37,477 nucleotides of DNA from Hydrogenophaga sp. (GTDB taxonomy: Bacteria; Pseudomonadota; Gammaproteobacteria; Burkholderiales; Burkholderiaceae_C). The stretch is taken from positions 1 to 37,477 of the forward strand of contig NZ_JAQVEJ010000011.1 of NCBI RefSeq assembly GCF_028698005.1. Reading direction: 5' to 3'. Numbering within the stretch: the stretch's first letter is position 1; each line of letters begins with the position of its first letter. The position numbers and the translations under genes were made by a program. This document shows positions 7,553-15,504 of the stretch, piece by piece. The notes under the pieces are model-generated. The model was given only the letters and a program-made list of their open reading frames with translations, was not told where the DNA came from and ran no database searches.

Positions 7553-9226
7553 ATGCTCAAGATCAAACAGGAATTGCTGGCCGGCCTGGCCGCCACGCTG
7601 GACCAGTTGCTGCCTGGCGCTGGGGACAAGGCCGCCTTCGAGTCGCCCAAGGTGGCGGCCCATGGCGACTTTGCCGTCACTGCCGCCATGCAACTGGCCA
7701 AACCGCTCAAGGCCAACCCGCGCCAGGTCGGTGAACAGATCCGCGCGGCGCTGCTGGCGCAGCCCGTGTACCAGCAGTGGGTGTCCGACATCGAGATCGC
7801 CGGCCCCGGCTTCATCAATATCCGCCTCAAGCCCGAGGCCAAGCAGCAGATCGTGCGCGAGGTGCTGGCCGGGGGCGAAGGCTTCGGCCAACAGCCGGCC
7901 AACGGCCAGCGCCTGATGGTCGAGTTCGTCTCCGCCAACCCGACCGGCCCGCTGCACGTGGGCCACGGCCGCCAGGCGGCGCTGGGCGATGCCATCTGCA
8001 ACCTTTTCGCCAGCCAGGGCTGGGACGTGTACCGCGAGTTCTATTACAACGACGCGGGCGTGCAGATCGGCACGCTGGCCACCTCCACCCAGCTGCGCGC
8101 CAAGGGCTTCAAGCCCGGTGACGCCGAGTGGCCCGAGGCGGCCTACAACGGCGACTACATCCAGGACATCGCCAACGACTTCCTGGCCAAGAAGACCGTG
8201 CACTCCGATGACCGCGAGTTCACTGCCAGCGGCGACGTGGACGACCTGGACAACATCCGCCAGTTCGCCGTGGCCTACCTGCGCCGCGAGCAGGATCTGG
8301 ACCTCAAGGCCTTCGACGTGCGCTTCGACAACTACTACCTGGAGTCGAGCCTGTACACCAACGGTCACGTCGAAGCGACCGTGCAGCGCCTGATCGCCAA
8401 CGGCAAGACCTACGAGCAGGACGGCGCGTTGTGGCTCAGGTCCACCGACTACGGTGACGACAAGGACCGCGTGATGCGCAAGAGCGACGGCACCTACACC
8501 TACTTCGTGCCCGACGTCGCCTACCACATCCAGAAGTTCCAGCGCGGCTTCACCAAGGTCATCAACATCCAGGGGACCGACCACCACGGCACCATCGCGC
8601 GCGTGCGCGCCGGCCTGCAGGCCGCCGACGTGGGCATTCCCGCCGGCTACCCCGACTACGTGCTGCACACCATGGTGCGCGTGGTGCGCAACGGCGAAGA
8701 GGTCAAGATCAGCAAGCGCGCCGGCTCCTATGTGACGCTGCGCGACCTGATCGAGTGGACCAGCAAGGACGCCGTGCGCTTCTTCCTGTTGTCGCGCAAG
8801 CCCGACACCGAATACACCTTCGACGTCGATCTGGCGGTGCAGAAGAACAACGACAACCCGGTCTATTACATCCAGTATGCACACGCGCGCATCTGCTCGG
8901 TGCTGGCGGGCTGGGGTGGCGACGTCGCTTCCCTGAAGGACGCCGACCTGTCCGCGCTCGACACGCCGGCGGCCCAGTCGCTGATGCTGCAGCTGGCCAG
9001 GTACCCCGCCATGCTGAGCGCGGCGGCGGCCGACTTCGCGCCCCACGACGTGACCTTCTACCTGCGCGACCTGGCGGCGGCCTACCACAGCTACTACGAT
9101 GCCGAACGCATCCTGGTGGACGACGAGAAGGTCCGGCTCGCGCGCCTGGCGCTGGTCGCGGCCACCGCGCAGGTGCTGCACAATGGCCTGGCAGTGCTGG
9201 GCGTCAGTGCCCCGCAGAAGATGTAA
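7553..9226 (+). CDS. argS: Arginyl-tRNA synthetase
   Basis: This 557-residue class I synthetase attaches arginine to tRNA-Arg in the cytoplasm. The N-terminal Arg-tRNA synthetase additional domain (residues about 5-95) includes [20 protein letters not shown]. The HIGH-type signature is HVGH at 135-138 in [20 protein letters not shown], and the KMSKS-type signature is KISKR at 385-389. The C-terminal anticodon-binding DALR domain includes [11 protein letters not shown], as expected. Length is normal for the bacterial enzyme. It is followed 12 bp later by a SPOR-domain gene, a conserved neighbour in Burkholderiales, so the two are likely co-transcribed. Confidence 0.97.
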   Translation: MLKIKQELLAGLAATLDQLLPGAGDKAAFESPKVAAHGDFAVTAAMQLAKPLKANPRQVGEQIRAALLAQPVYQQWVSDIEIAGPGFINIRLKPEAKQQIVREVLAGGEGFGQQPANGQRLMVEFVSANPTGPLHVGHGRQAALGDAICNLFASQGWDVYREFYYNDAGVQIGTLATSTQLRAKGFKPGDAEWPEAAYNGDYIQDIANDFLAKKTVHSDDREFTASGDVDDLDNIRQFAVAYLRREQDLDLKAFDVRFDNYYLESSLYTNGHVEATVQRLIANGKTYEQDGALWLRSTDYGDDKDRVMRKSDGTYTYFVPDVAYHIQKFQRGFTKVINIQGTDHHGTIARVRAGLQAADVGIPAGYPDYVLHTMVRVVRNGEEVKISKRAGSYVTLRDLIEWTSKDAVRFFLLSRKPDTEYTFDVDLAVQKNNDNPVYYIQYAHARICSVLAGWGGDVASLKDADLSALDTPAAQSLMLQLARYPAMLSAAAADFAPHDVTFYLRDLAAAYHSYYDAERILVDDEKVRLARLALVAATAQVLHNGLAVLGVSAPQKM

Positions 9227-9238
9227 CGGAAGTCCCAT

Positions 9239-9868
9239 ATGAAGACTCGAGCTGCCCGGTTGCACCGGGTTCTGGGTGGTACCTTGCTGGGCCTGGTCAT
9301 CGGCGTGCTGCTCGGGTTGGGCATCGCGCTGGCGGTGGCCGTCTATGTGACCAAGGTGCCTGTGCCCTTCGTGGACCGGGGCCTGGCCAGCAAACCGGGA
9401 CAGGACGCGGCCGAGGCCGAGCGCAACAAGGGCTGGAACCCGAATGCCCACCTGGGTGGTGGCACCGCTTCGCCGCCGGCCGCGTTGCCGCCGACGGCCG
9501 GCGGCGCGCCGGCCGTGGTGGCGCCCGAAGCGCCGCCGGCCGCCGGGCGCGATCCGATCGCCGAATTGCTCGAGTCGCGCATGGGGCAGGATCGGGACGA
9601 GACGCCGGCCGCGGCCACGCCGCCAGCCGATCCTTTCATCTACTTCGTCCAGGTCGGCGCCTTCCGCAACCCGCAGGAAGCCGAAAGCCAGCGTGCGCGC
9701 GTGGCCATGCTGGGCATGGCCGCCGAGATCACCGAGCGCGAGCAGGGCGGCCGGGCCGTGTTCCGTGTGCGGGTCGGCCCGTTCAGCCAGCGCGAGGTGG
9801 CGGATGCCACGCGCGAACAGCTCGAGGTCAACGGGGTGGAGGCTGCCCTGGTGCGGGTGCAACGGTGA
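9239..9868 (+). CDS. SPOR-domain membrane protein
   Basis: This 209-residue protein has a short cytoplasmic N-terminus, one membrane helix (about residues 13-39, LGGTLLGLVIGVLLGLGIAL), a proline/alanine-rich periplasmic linker (about 70-125) and a C-terminal SPOR domain (about 130-207, starting FIYFVQVGAFRNPQEAESQR). SPOR domains bind denuded glycan strands of septal peptidoglycan, and proteins of this layout (FtsN-like) localise to the division site. The position after argS and before dsbA is typical of Burkholderiales. I do not assign ftsN because several SPOR proteins share this architecture. Confidence 0.88.
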   Translation: MKTRAARLHRVLGGTLLGLVIGVLLGLGIALAVAVYVTKVPVPFVDRGLASKPGQDAAEAERNKGWNPNAHLGGGTASPPAALPPTAGGAPAVVAPEAPPAAGRDPIAELLESRMGQDRDETPAAATPPADPFIYFVQVGAFRNPQEAESQRARVAMLGMAAEITEREQGGRAVFRVRVGPFSQREVADATREQLEVNGVEAALVRVQR

Positions 9869-9876
9869 CCTCCCAC

Positions 9877-9921
9877 GGTGCGGTATGGCCGCACCCGAGC
9901 CGGAACTTTTTGCACCGGCTC
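9877..9921 (+). terminator. Two tandem hairpins between SPOR gene and dsbA
   Basis: GGTGCGG/CCGCACC (9877-9895, 5-nt loop) is directly followed by GAGCCGG/CCGGCTC (9897-9921, 11-nt loop containing a T5 run). Both stems are perfect 7-mers. They could attenuate read-through from argS into dsbA. Neither has a 3' T-run, so termination is uncertain. Confidence 0.35.
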
Positions 9922-9969
9922 CGGCCCAACGGCCAGGCATTCCAACTTGATTGATCAGGAGTCGATTTC

Positions 9970-10626
9970 ATGCAACGCCGTGCGTTTTCCCGTCATCTGC
10001 TGGCCGCCGGAGCGGCCGTCCTGGCACCCGTGGCCGGCCTCCACCCGTCGCTGGCCCAGGCCCAGGCGGCGGGCACGCCGCGCTTCAAGGAAGGCACCGA
10101 CTACGTCAGGCTGGGCCGGCCGGCACCGGTGGATGCCCCGGCCGGCCAGGTCGAGGTGCTGGAGTTCTTTGCCTACACCTGCATCCATTGCTTCAACTTC
10201 GAACCCGTGTTCGAGAGCTGGAAGCGCAAGGCCCCCGCCCATGTGGTGGTGCGCCGCGTGCCGGTGGCCTTCAGCGAGGCCTTCATTCCGATGCAGCGCC
10301 TGTACTACACGCTGGAGGCCATGGGCCAGCTCGATGCCCTGCACGGCAAGGTGTTCGAGGCCATCCACGTTGGCAAGCAGCGGCTGGTGAACGAGGCAGC
10401 CATCACCGCCTGGGTGGAAAAACAGGGCGTTGACGTCAAGAAGTTTTCCGAGCTGTTCAATTCCTTCTCGGTCACTGGCAAGGCGCGCCGGGCTGCGCAG
10501 CTGCAGGATGCCTACCAGGTCGAGGGCACGCCCGCGCTGGGCGTGGGTGGCCGCTACACCGTTGCCGGGCAGGGGCCGCGCACGGTGCTGGTCGCCGATG
10601 CGCTGATCGCCGAGTTGAAGAAATAA
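9970..10626 (+). CDS. dsbA: DsbA-family periplasmic thiol:disulfide oxidoreductase
   Basis: This 218-residue protein has an N-terminal signal peptide (RRAFSRHLLAAGAAVLAPVAG, probable cleavage after Ala-Gln-Ala around residue 33) and a thioredoxin-fold domain with an inserted helical domain. The active site is CIHC at residues 71-74 (FFAYTCIHCFNFEPV), and the cis-proline loop is GTPALGVGGRY. It would introduce disulfide bonds into exported proteins, reoxidised by DsbB. The usual DsbA dipeptide is Pro-His, so Ile-His is a deviation that may change redox potential. Several secreted proteins in this window contain paired cysteines and may be clients, which is inference. Confidence 0.88.
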   Translation: MQRRAFSRHLLAAGAAVLAPVAGLHPSLAQAQAAGTPRFKEGTDYVRLGRPAPVDAPAGQVEVLEFFAYTCIHCFNFEPVFESWKRKAPAHVVVRRVPVAFSEAFIPMQRLYYTLEAMGQLDALHGKVFEAIHVGKQRLVNEAAITAWVEKQGVDVKKFSELFNSFSVTGKARRAAQLQDAYQVEGTPALGVGGRYTVAGQGPRTVLVADALIAELKK

Positions 10627-10645
10627 GGGCACCCTCCGTGGCGCG

Positions 10646-10710
10646 CCCTCGGCGCGGCGAGGGGGGACGGCACCTGCGGCCGGGCCAGGCCCGTTCCGGG
10701 GTGTCCCCGG
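10646..10710 (+). terminator. Cluster of GC-rich hairpins after dsbA
   Basis: The gap to lptA contains CCCTCG/CGAGGG (10646-10663), CGGGCC/GGCCCG (10681-10693) and CCGGGG/CCCCGG with a 3-nt loop (10696-10710). They may end the dsbA transcript and separate it from lptA. No T-run is present. Confidence 0.35.
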
Positions 10711-10778
10711 GCTGTGCACTGTCTCATTCGTTGTGTACTTTTGGATGGGGTCGGGGCATTTCACGGCTTGATGGCCGC

Positions 10779-10784
10779 TACAAT
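10779..10784 (+). promoter_or_regulatory. Candidate -10 box upstream of lptA
   Basis: TACAAT lies 29 bp upstream of the lptA start. It matches the -10 consensus at 5 of 6 positions, but no convincing -35 is seen at 16-18 bp. The upstream hairpins suggest transcription restarts here. Confidence 0.35.
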
Positions 10785-10813
10785 GAAACGCAAGAATCGT
10801 GCCCTGGAATGTC

Positions 10814-11476
10814 ATGACACCCACCCTCCGATCCCATTTCGCGTTCCGTGCCGCTGCCGTCTTGTCGCTGGCGGCCGGCCTGTTGCTGCCGGGCCTGGTG
10901 CAGGCCGAGCTGGCCGACCGTGAAAAACCCATGAACGTCGAGGCCGACGCGCTGCGCCACGATGACGTCCAGCAGATCAGCGTCTTTACCGGCAACGTGG
11001 TCATCACCAAGGGCACCATCGTCATGCGGGGTGGGCGTGCCGAAGTACGCCAGGACGCCGAGGGCAACCAACTGGGTGTGCTGACGGCCGAGCCCGGCAA
11101 GCTGGCTTTCTTCCGCCAGAAGCGCGAGGGGCTCGACGAGTGGATTGAGGGCGAGGGCGACAAGATCGAGTACGAAAGCAAGACCGAGACGGTGGTGATC
11201 ACGGGCCAGGCGGTGATGCGACGCTACCGCGGTACCTTCCTCAACGACGAGAGCAGCGGCAGCCAGATCACCTACAGCGGCCAGACCGAGATCTACACGG
11301 TCAAGAGCGGCGCGGGCAGCAAAACGGCGTCCAATCCTTCCGGGCGCGTGCGCGCCATGCTGACACCCATCCAGAAGGATGCGCAGGGCAACCCGTTGCC
11401 GCCTCCGTCGTCACAACCCTCGGGTGAGCCGGCCCAACTGCAACCGAGTTCCCGGATCGAAGAGAAGCGCAAGTGA
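10814..11476 (+). CDS. lptA: Lipopolysaccharide transport periplasmic protein LptA
   Basis: This 220-residue protein forms the periplasmic bridge that carries lipopolysaccharide from the inner-membrane LptBFGC complex to LptDE. It has a signal peptide ([21 protein letters not shown]) and then an OstA-like beta-jellyroll domain with typical phrases ([53 protein letters not shown]). The C-terminal 40 residues are a Pro/Ser-rich tail. I chose the ATG at 10814 because it immediately precedes the basic n-region of the signal peptide. The stop codon overlaps the lptB GTG start. The usual upstream partners kdsC and lptC are absent here; dsbA lies upstream instead. Confidence 0.92.
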   Translation: MTPTLRSHFAFRAAAVLSLAAGLLLPGLVQAELADREKPMNVEADALRHDDVQQISVFTGNVVITKGTIVMRGGRAEVRQDAEGNQLGVLTAEPGKLAFFRQKREGLDEWIEGEGDKIEYESKTETVVITGQAVMRRYRGTFLNDESSGSQITYSGQTEIYTVKSGAGSKTASNPSGRVRAMLTPIQKDAQGNPLPPPSSQPSGEPAQLQPSSRIEEKRK

Positions 11477-12261
11477 CGGACGCGATGGGAGGAACGGGGT
11501 CGCAGCCGCCAATGGCCTCGCACAGCCGTCTGGAGGTGCGTGGCCTGCGCAAGTCCTATGGCAGCCGCCAGGTGGTCAAGGATGTGTCGCTGACGGTTGA
11601 CAAGGGCGAGGTGGTGGGCCTGCTCGGCCCCAATGGGGCCGGCAAGACGACGTCGTTCTACATGATCGTCGGCCTGCTGCGTGCCGATGGCGGCGAGATC
11701 CTGCTGGACGGCCGCCGGATCGAGCGCCTGCCCATCCACCACCGTGCGCGCCTGGGTCTGGGCTATCTGCCGCAGGAGGCCTCCATTTTCCGCAAGCTGA
11801 CGGTGCAGCAGAACGTGCGCGCCGTGCTGGAGTTGCAGAAGGGGCCCGACGGGCGCCGCCTGGCGGGCGCCGACATCGAGCGGCGCCTGGATGATCTGCT
11901 CAAGGAACTGCGGGTCGACCACCTGCGCGATTCGCCGGCACCGGCCCTCTCGGGTGGCGAGCGCCGGCGCGTGGAGATCGCGCGTGCGCTGGCCACGAAC
12001 CCGCGCTTCATCCTGCTGGACGAGCCCTTCGCGGGCATCGATCCGATCGCCGTGATCGAAATCCAGCAGATCATCGGTTTTCTCAAGAACCGTGGCATCG
12101 GTGTGCTCATCACCGACCACAACGTGCGCGAAACCCTGGGCATCTGCGACCACGCCTACATCATCAGCGATGGCCAGGTGCTGGCCAGCGGCACCACGGC
12201 CGAGATTGTCAACAACGCCGAGGTGCGCCGGGTCTATCTGGGCGAGCACTTCCGGATGTGA
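11473..12261 (+). CDS. lptB: Lipopolysaccharide export ATP-binding protein LptB
   Basis: This 262-residue ABC ATPase powers extraction of lipopolysaccharide from the inner membrane with LptF and LptG. Motifs are Walker [13 protein letters not shown]-loop [16 protein letters not shown], signature [15 protein letters not shown], Walker [14 protein letters not shown] and H-loop [11 protein letters not shown], all in the form typical of LptB. The GTG at 11473 overlaps the lptA TGA, so translation is coupled; an ATG at 11485 or 11512 is also possible and would remove a short non-conserved N-terminus. rpoN follows after a gap containing two repeat copies. Confidence 0.95.
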   Translation: MTDAMGGTGSQPPMASHSRLEVRGLRKSYGSRQVVKDVSLTVDKGEVVGLLGPNGAGKTTSFYMIVGLLRADGGEILLDGRRIERLPIHHRARLGLGYLPQEASIFRKLTVQQNVRAVLELQKGPDGRRLAGADIERRLDDLLKELRVDHLRDSPAPALSGGERRRVEIARALATNPRFILLDEPFAGIDPIAVIEIQQIIGFLKNRGIGVLITDHNVRETLGICDHAYIISDGQVLASGTTAEIVNNAEVRRVYLGEHFRM

Positions 12262-12283
12262 TGGTCTCCGCGCCCGCCATGTT

Positions 12284-12341
12284 GTGTACGTCGCTGCCCC
12301 CCGGGGGGGCTCGGCCTTGCTTGGGGCGGCCCGGCGCTGCG
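12284..12341 (+). repeat. 58-bp GC-rich intergenic repeat, copy 1
   Basis: This copy begins GTGTACGTCGCTGCCCCCCG and ends GGCCCGGCGCTGCG. It is identical to copy 2 at 12371-12428 except for one base (C versus T in the GGCTCGG/GGCTTGG segment). The core GCCCCCCGGGGGGC is palindromic. It lies in the lptB-rpoN gap. Confidence 0.85.
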
Positions 12342-12370
12342 CGCACGTATGCCCCCACGCTCGTCACTTC

Positions 12371-12428
12371 GTGTACGTCGCTGCCCCCCGGGGGGGCTTG
12401 GCCTTGCTTGGGGCGGCCCGGCGCTGCG
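12371..12428 (+). repeat. 58-bp GC-rich intergenic repeat, copy 2
   Basis: This is a direct repeat of 12284-12341 with a single mismatch; the repeat period is 87 bp and the spacer is 29 bp. It ends 8 bp before the rpoN start codon, so the transcript's ribosome-binding region may be partly formed by the repeat and its palindromic core. Confidence 0.85.
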
Positions 12429-12436
12429 GCCATCCG

Positions 12437-13990
12437 ATGAAACAGGGTCTGTCGCTGCGGGTATCGCAGCATCTGGCGCTGACACCCCAACTGCAGCAGT
12501 CGATCCGTCTGCTGCAGCTGTCCACGCTGGAAATGGCGCAGGAGGTCGAGCAGATGCTCGACGAGAACCCGTTCCTGGAGCGTGGCGACGAGCAGGCCGA
12601 GCGGGAGGCCTTCGGCCTGGATCAGCAGGACGCACCGGTGGCCACCGGTGAGCGGATTGCCGAGGTGGCTTCGTCGGCGGGCGAGGCCGAAGCCGCCGGG
12701 GGAGACGAGGTCGAGGCCAGCCTGGATGGCGGTGGGTCGATCGAGGAAAGTTGGGAGGGCGACGGCACGGTCGACGTCAGCCCGGACGACGCCGAATGGG
12801 GGGGCGATGCCCCGGCCCGGGGCGCCGGCGGGCAGGACGATGACGCCCCCACGGCGACCGAGCTGGCGAGCGCCACGGTCAGCCTGCAGGAACACCTGCA
12901 CGAGCAGGCGCGTTGCCTGCGGCTCACGCCCGAAGAGCAGGCGGCGCTGTACTTCCTGATCGAATCCCTCAACGAGGATGGCTACCTGGACGAACCCCTG
13001 GACGGGCTGGCGCGGGACTTCTGGTGCCAGATGTACCCGGGTCAGGGCGAACCGGACCTGGAGGCGCAGGAGGAAGCCCAGGCACACCTGCGGATGGCCC
13101 TGGGCTGGCTGCACAGCATGGAGCCGATCGGGGTGGGCGCGCGCGACCTGCGCGAATGCCTGAAGCTGCAGATCCTGGAGCTGCGCAACAGCCCCGAGGC
13201 GCGCGCGGCCCTGGCGCTGTGCGAGCAGCCGCTGGAGCTGATGGCCAAGCGCGATGTGCGCCGGCTGATGGCGGCGTGCGGGCTCGATGCCGAAGCGGTG
13301 CGCGCCGGCCTGGCGCTGATCAACCGTCTGGAGCCCAAGCCCGGGCGACGCTTTGCGGACGCCGAGCGCAACGTGATCGTGCCGGACGTGATCGTCACCC
13401 GTGCCGGGCGTGGCTTCAAGGTGCAGCTCAACCCGGATGTGATGCCGCGCCTGCGCGTGCAGGACACCTATGCCAATGCCATGCGGCAGGGCCGGGGCGA
13501 GGGCCACGCCGCCATGCAGCAGCGCCTGCAGGAGGCGCGCTGGTTCATCAAGAACATCCAGCAGCGCTTCGACACCATCCTGCGTGTCTCCAGCGCCATC
13601 GTCGAGCGCCAGCGCAACTTCTTCATGCATGGCGAGCTGGCCATGCGTCCGCTGGTCCTGCGCGAGATCGCCGACGAGCTGGGTCTGCACGAATCGACGA
13701 TCAGCCGCGTGACCACCGCCAAGTACATGGCCACACCCTTCGGTACCTACGAACTCAAGTACTTCTTCGGTTCCTCACTGGGGACCGAAACCGGTGGCAA
13801 TGCGTCGAGCACGGCGGTGCGTGCCTTGCTCAAGCAGTTCATCGCGGCCGAGGAACCGTCCAAGCCGCTGTCGGACAACCAGTTGTCCGACCTGCTCAAG
13901 GAGCAGGGCATCGAATGTGCCCGCCGCACCGTGGCCAAGTACCGCGAGGCGCTGCGCATCGCGCCGGCCAATCTGCGCAAGGCGCTGTAA
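12437..13990 (+). CDS. rpoN: RNA polymerase sigma-54 factor
   Basis: This 517-residue sigma factor directs RNA polymerase to -24/-12 promoters and needs an AAA+ activator. The N-terminal glutamine/leucine-rich activator-interacting region is clear (QHLALTPQLQQSIRLLQLST). An acidic region II follows (about residues 50-145), then the core-binding domain, a helix-turn-helix (REIADELGLHESTISRVTTA) and the C-terminal RpoN box ARRTVAKYREAL. The ATG at 12437 is chosen because it begins exactly at the conserved N-terminus. Its usual downstream neighbours (hpf/ptsN/hprK) are absent; a denitrification cluster follows. A sigma-54 promoter served by the linked activator NorR is found at 32008-32023. Confidence 0.96.
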   Translation: MKQGLSLRVSQHLALTPQLQQSIRLLQLSTLEMAQEVEQMLDENPFLERGDEQAEREAFGLDQQDAPVATGERIAEVASSAGEAEAAGGDEVEASLDGGGSIEESWEGDGTVDVSPDDAEWGGDAPARGAGGQDDDAPTATELASATVSLQEHLHEQARCLRLTPEEQAALYFLIESLNEDGYLDEPLDGLARDFWCQMYPGQGEPDLEAQEEAQAHLRMALGWLHSMEPIGVGARDLRECLKLQILELRNSPEARAALALCEQPLELMAKRDVRRLMAACGLDAEAVRAGLALINRLEPKPGRRFADAERNVIVPDVIVTRAGRGFKVQLNPDVMPRLRVQDTYANAMRQGRGEGHAAMQQRLQEARWFIKNIQQRFDTILRVSSAIVERQRNFFMHGELAMRPLVLREIADELGLHESTISRVTTAKYMATPFGTYELKYFFGSSLGTETGGNASSTAVRALLKQFIAAEEPSKPLSDNQLSDLLKEQGIECARRTVAKYREALRIAPANLRKAL

Positions 13991-14102
13991 CGGGTCGGCG
14001 CCCCCGGGTGCCGGTGCTGCGCGCACCCTCCATCGGGTTTGCTGGCTGGTACGGGCCGCGTCGGCCGCCGGGTGGGCATGCCCGGCCTGACATAGTTCTT
14101 TC

Positions 14103-14134
14103 GGATGATGGCCGGGCGGGCGCCATCGTCCTTT
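14103..14134 (+). terminator. Probable rpoN terminator
   Basis: GGATGATGGC (14103-14112) pairs with GCCATCGTCC (14122-14131) over 10 bp with one G-U pair and a 9-nt loop, followed by CTTT. It is 112 bp after the rpoN stop and would insulate rpoN from narK1. Confidence 0.5.
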
Positions 14135-14148
14135 CGACGCCGCCCGCC

Positions 14149-14170
14149 CCGACCATCGGCGGATGGTCGG
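14149..14170. promoter_or_regulatory. Perfect 9-bp inverted repeat upstream of narK1
   Basis: CCGACCATC and GATGGTCGG flank a 4-bp GGCG spacer, 52 bp upstream of the narK1 start. It might be a second terminator hairpin or a regulator site. It does not match FNR (TTGAT-N4-ATCAA) or NarL heptamer patterns. Confidence 0.35.
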
Positions 14171-14222
14171 CGAGGTGCCGGTGGGCGACAGTCGGGGCTC
14201 ACCCCATTGCCGCACCACGACC

Positions 14223-15491
14223 ATGCCCGATAACGCCAGCCCGCCCGTTTCCCGCCAGGCCTGGAGCGTTCTGATCGTCAGCACGCTGGCCTTCACGGTC
14301 TGCTTCATGGTCTGGATGATGTTCGGCGTGATCGGCATTCCGCTGAAGCAGCAACTGGGTCTGAACGCGACCGAGTTCGGCCTGCTCACCGCGATGCCGG
14401 TGCTCACGGGATCGCTGGTGCGTGTGCCGCTGGGCATCTGGACCGACCGGTACGGTGGCCGCATCGTGATGGCGGTGCTGATGGCCGTCACCGTGCCGGC
14501 GATCTGGCTGATGGGCTATGCCACGCAGTTCTGGCACTTTCTGGTGATCGGCCTGTTCGTCGGCCTGGCCGGCGGCTCGTTCTCGGTCGGCACGCCCTAC
14601 GTGGCGCGCTGGTTTCCCCGGCACCGCCAGGGTATGGCCATGGGCGTCTATGGCGCCGGCAACTCCGGATCGGCCGTCAACAAGTTCGTCGCGCCGGCGC
14701 TGCTGGTGGCCGGCGGCTGGACGCTGGTGCCGCAGGTGTATGCGCTCACCATGGCCGTCACGGTGGTGCTGTTCTGGCTGTTCAGCGCGCACGACGCGAA
14801 GCACCTGGTGCCGGGCAGCGTGCGCTTCACCGACCAGCTCAGGGCGCTGAAAGACCCGCGCGTGCTCAAGTACTGCCAGTACTACAGCATCGTGTTCGGC
14901 GGCTACGTGGCGCTGGCGCTGTGGATGGTGCAGTACTACGTGGGCGAGTACGGGCTGGACATCCGCGTGGCGGCCTTGCTGGCGGCCTGCTTTTCGTTGC
15001 CCGGCGGCGTGCTGCGCGCCATGGGTGGCGTGCTGTCGGACAGGTACGGCGCGCACAAGGTCACCTGGTGGGTGATGTGGGTGAGCTGGATCTGCCTGTT
15101 CCTGCTGAGCTATCCGCAGACGGACTTCACGATTGCCACGGTGGACGGTCCGCGCACCTTCCACCTCGGCCTGAACGTCTACGCCTTCACCGCGCTGATG
15201 GCCGTGCTCGGCGTGGCCTGGGCCTTTGGCAAGGCCAGCGTGTTCAAGTACATCAGCAACGACTATCCCCACAACATCGGCACCATCAGCGGCATCGTCG
15301 GCCTGGCCGGGGGGCTGGGGGGCTTTGTGTTGCCGATCCTGTTCGGCGTCCTGCTGGACGTCACCGGCATCCGCTCCAGCGCCTTCATGCTGCTGTATGG
15401 CGTGGTCTGGGTCTCGCTGATCTGGATGTACTGGACCGAGGTGCGTCGCACCGACGTGATGGGCAGCCGCCCCGCCGCCCAAACCGCCTGA
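14223..15491 (+). CDS. narK1: Nitrate/nitrite transporter, NarK1 type
   Basis: This 422-residue major facilitator protein has about 12 membrane helices. Conserved features are the first helices (WSVLIVSTLAFTVCFMVWMM), LTGSLVRVPLGIWTDRYGGR with a substrate-binding Arg in helix 2, the NNP signature region (GGSFSVGTPYVARWFPRH, GVYGAGNSGSA) and the second Arg region LPGGVLRAMGGVLSDRYG. NarK1-type carriers are thought to import nitrate with protons. I chose the ATG at 14223; the frame is open to 14163 but those codons fall in a hairpin. It is first in the nar cluster, 13 bp before narK2. No promoter with an FNR or NarL site is obvious upstream. Confidence 0.9.
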   Translation: MPDNASPPVSRQAWSVLIVSTLAFTVCFMVWMMFGVIGIPLKQQLGLNATEFGLLTAMPVLTGSLVRVPLGIWTDRYGGRIVMAVLMAVTVPAIWLMGYATQFWHFLVIGLFVGLAGGSFSVGTPYVARWFPRHRQGMAMGVYGAGNSGSAVNKFVAPALLVAGGWTLVPQVYALTMAVTVVLFWLFSAHDAKHLVPGSVRFTDQLRALKDPRVLKYCQYYSIVFGGYVALALWMVQYYVGEYGLDIRVAALLAACFSLPGGVLRAMGGVLSDRYGAHKVTWWVMWVSWICLFLLSYPQTDFTIATVDGPRTFHLGLNVYAFTALMAVLGVAWAFGKASVFKYISNDYPHNIGTISGIVGLAGGLGGFVLPILFGVLLDVTGIRSSAFMLLYGVVWVSLIWMYWTEVRRTDVMGSRPAAQTA

Positions 15492-15504
15492 ACGAAAGCC
15501 TGCC

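Noticed and set aside
7238-9940. 900-codon open frame on the minus strand
   Set aside because: It covers argS and the SPOR gene in antisense, with no recognisable domain.
14109-14124. Sigma-54 promoter upstream of narK1
   Set aside because: GG-N10-GC spacing occurs, but only by GC-rich chance; the TGGCAC and TTGC elements are absent.
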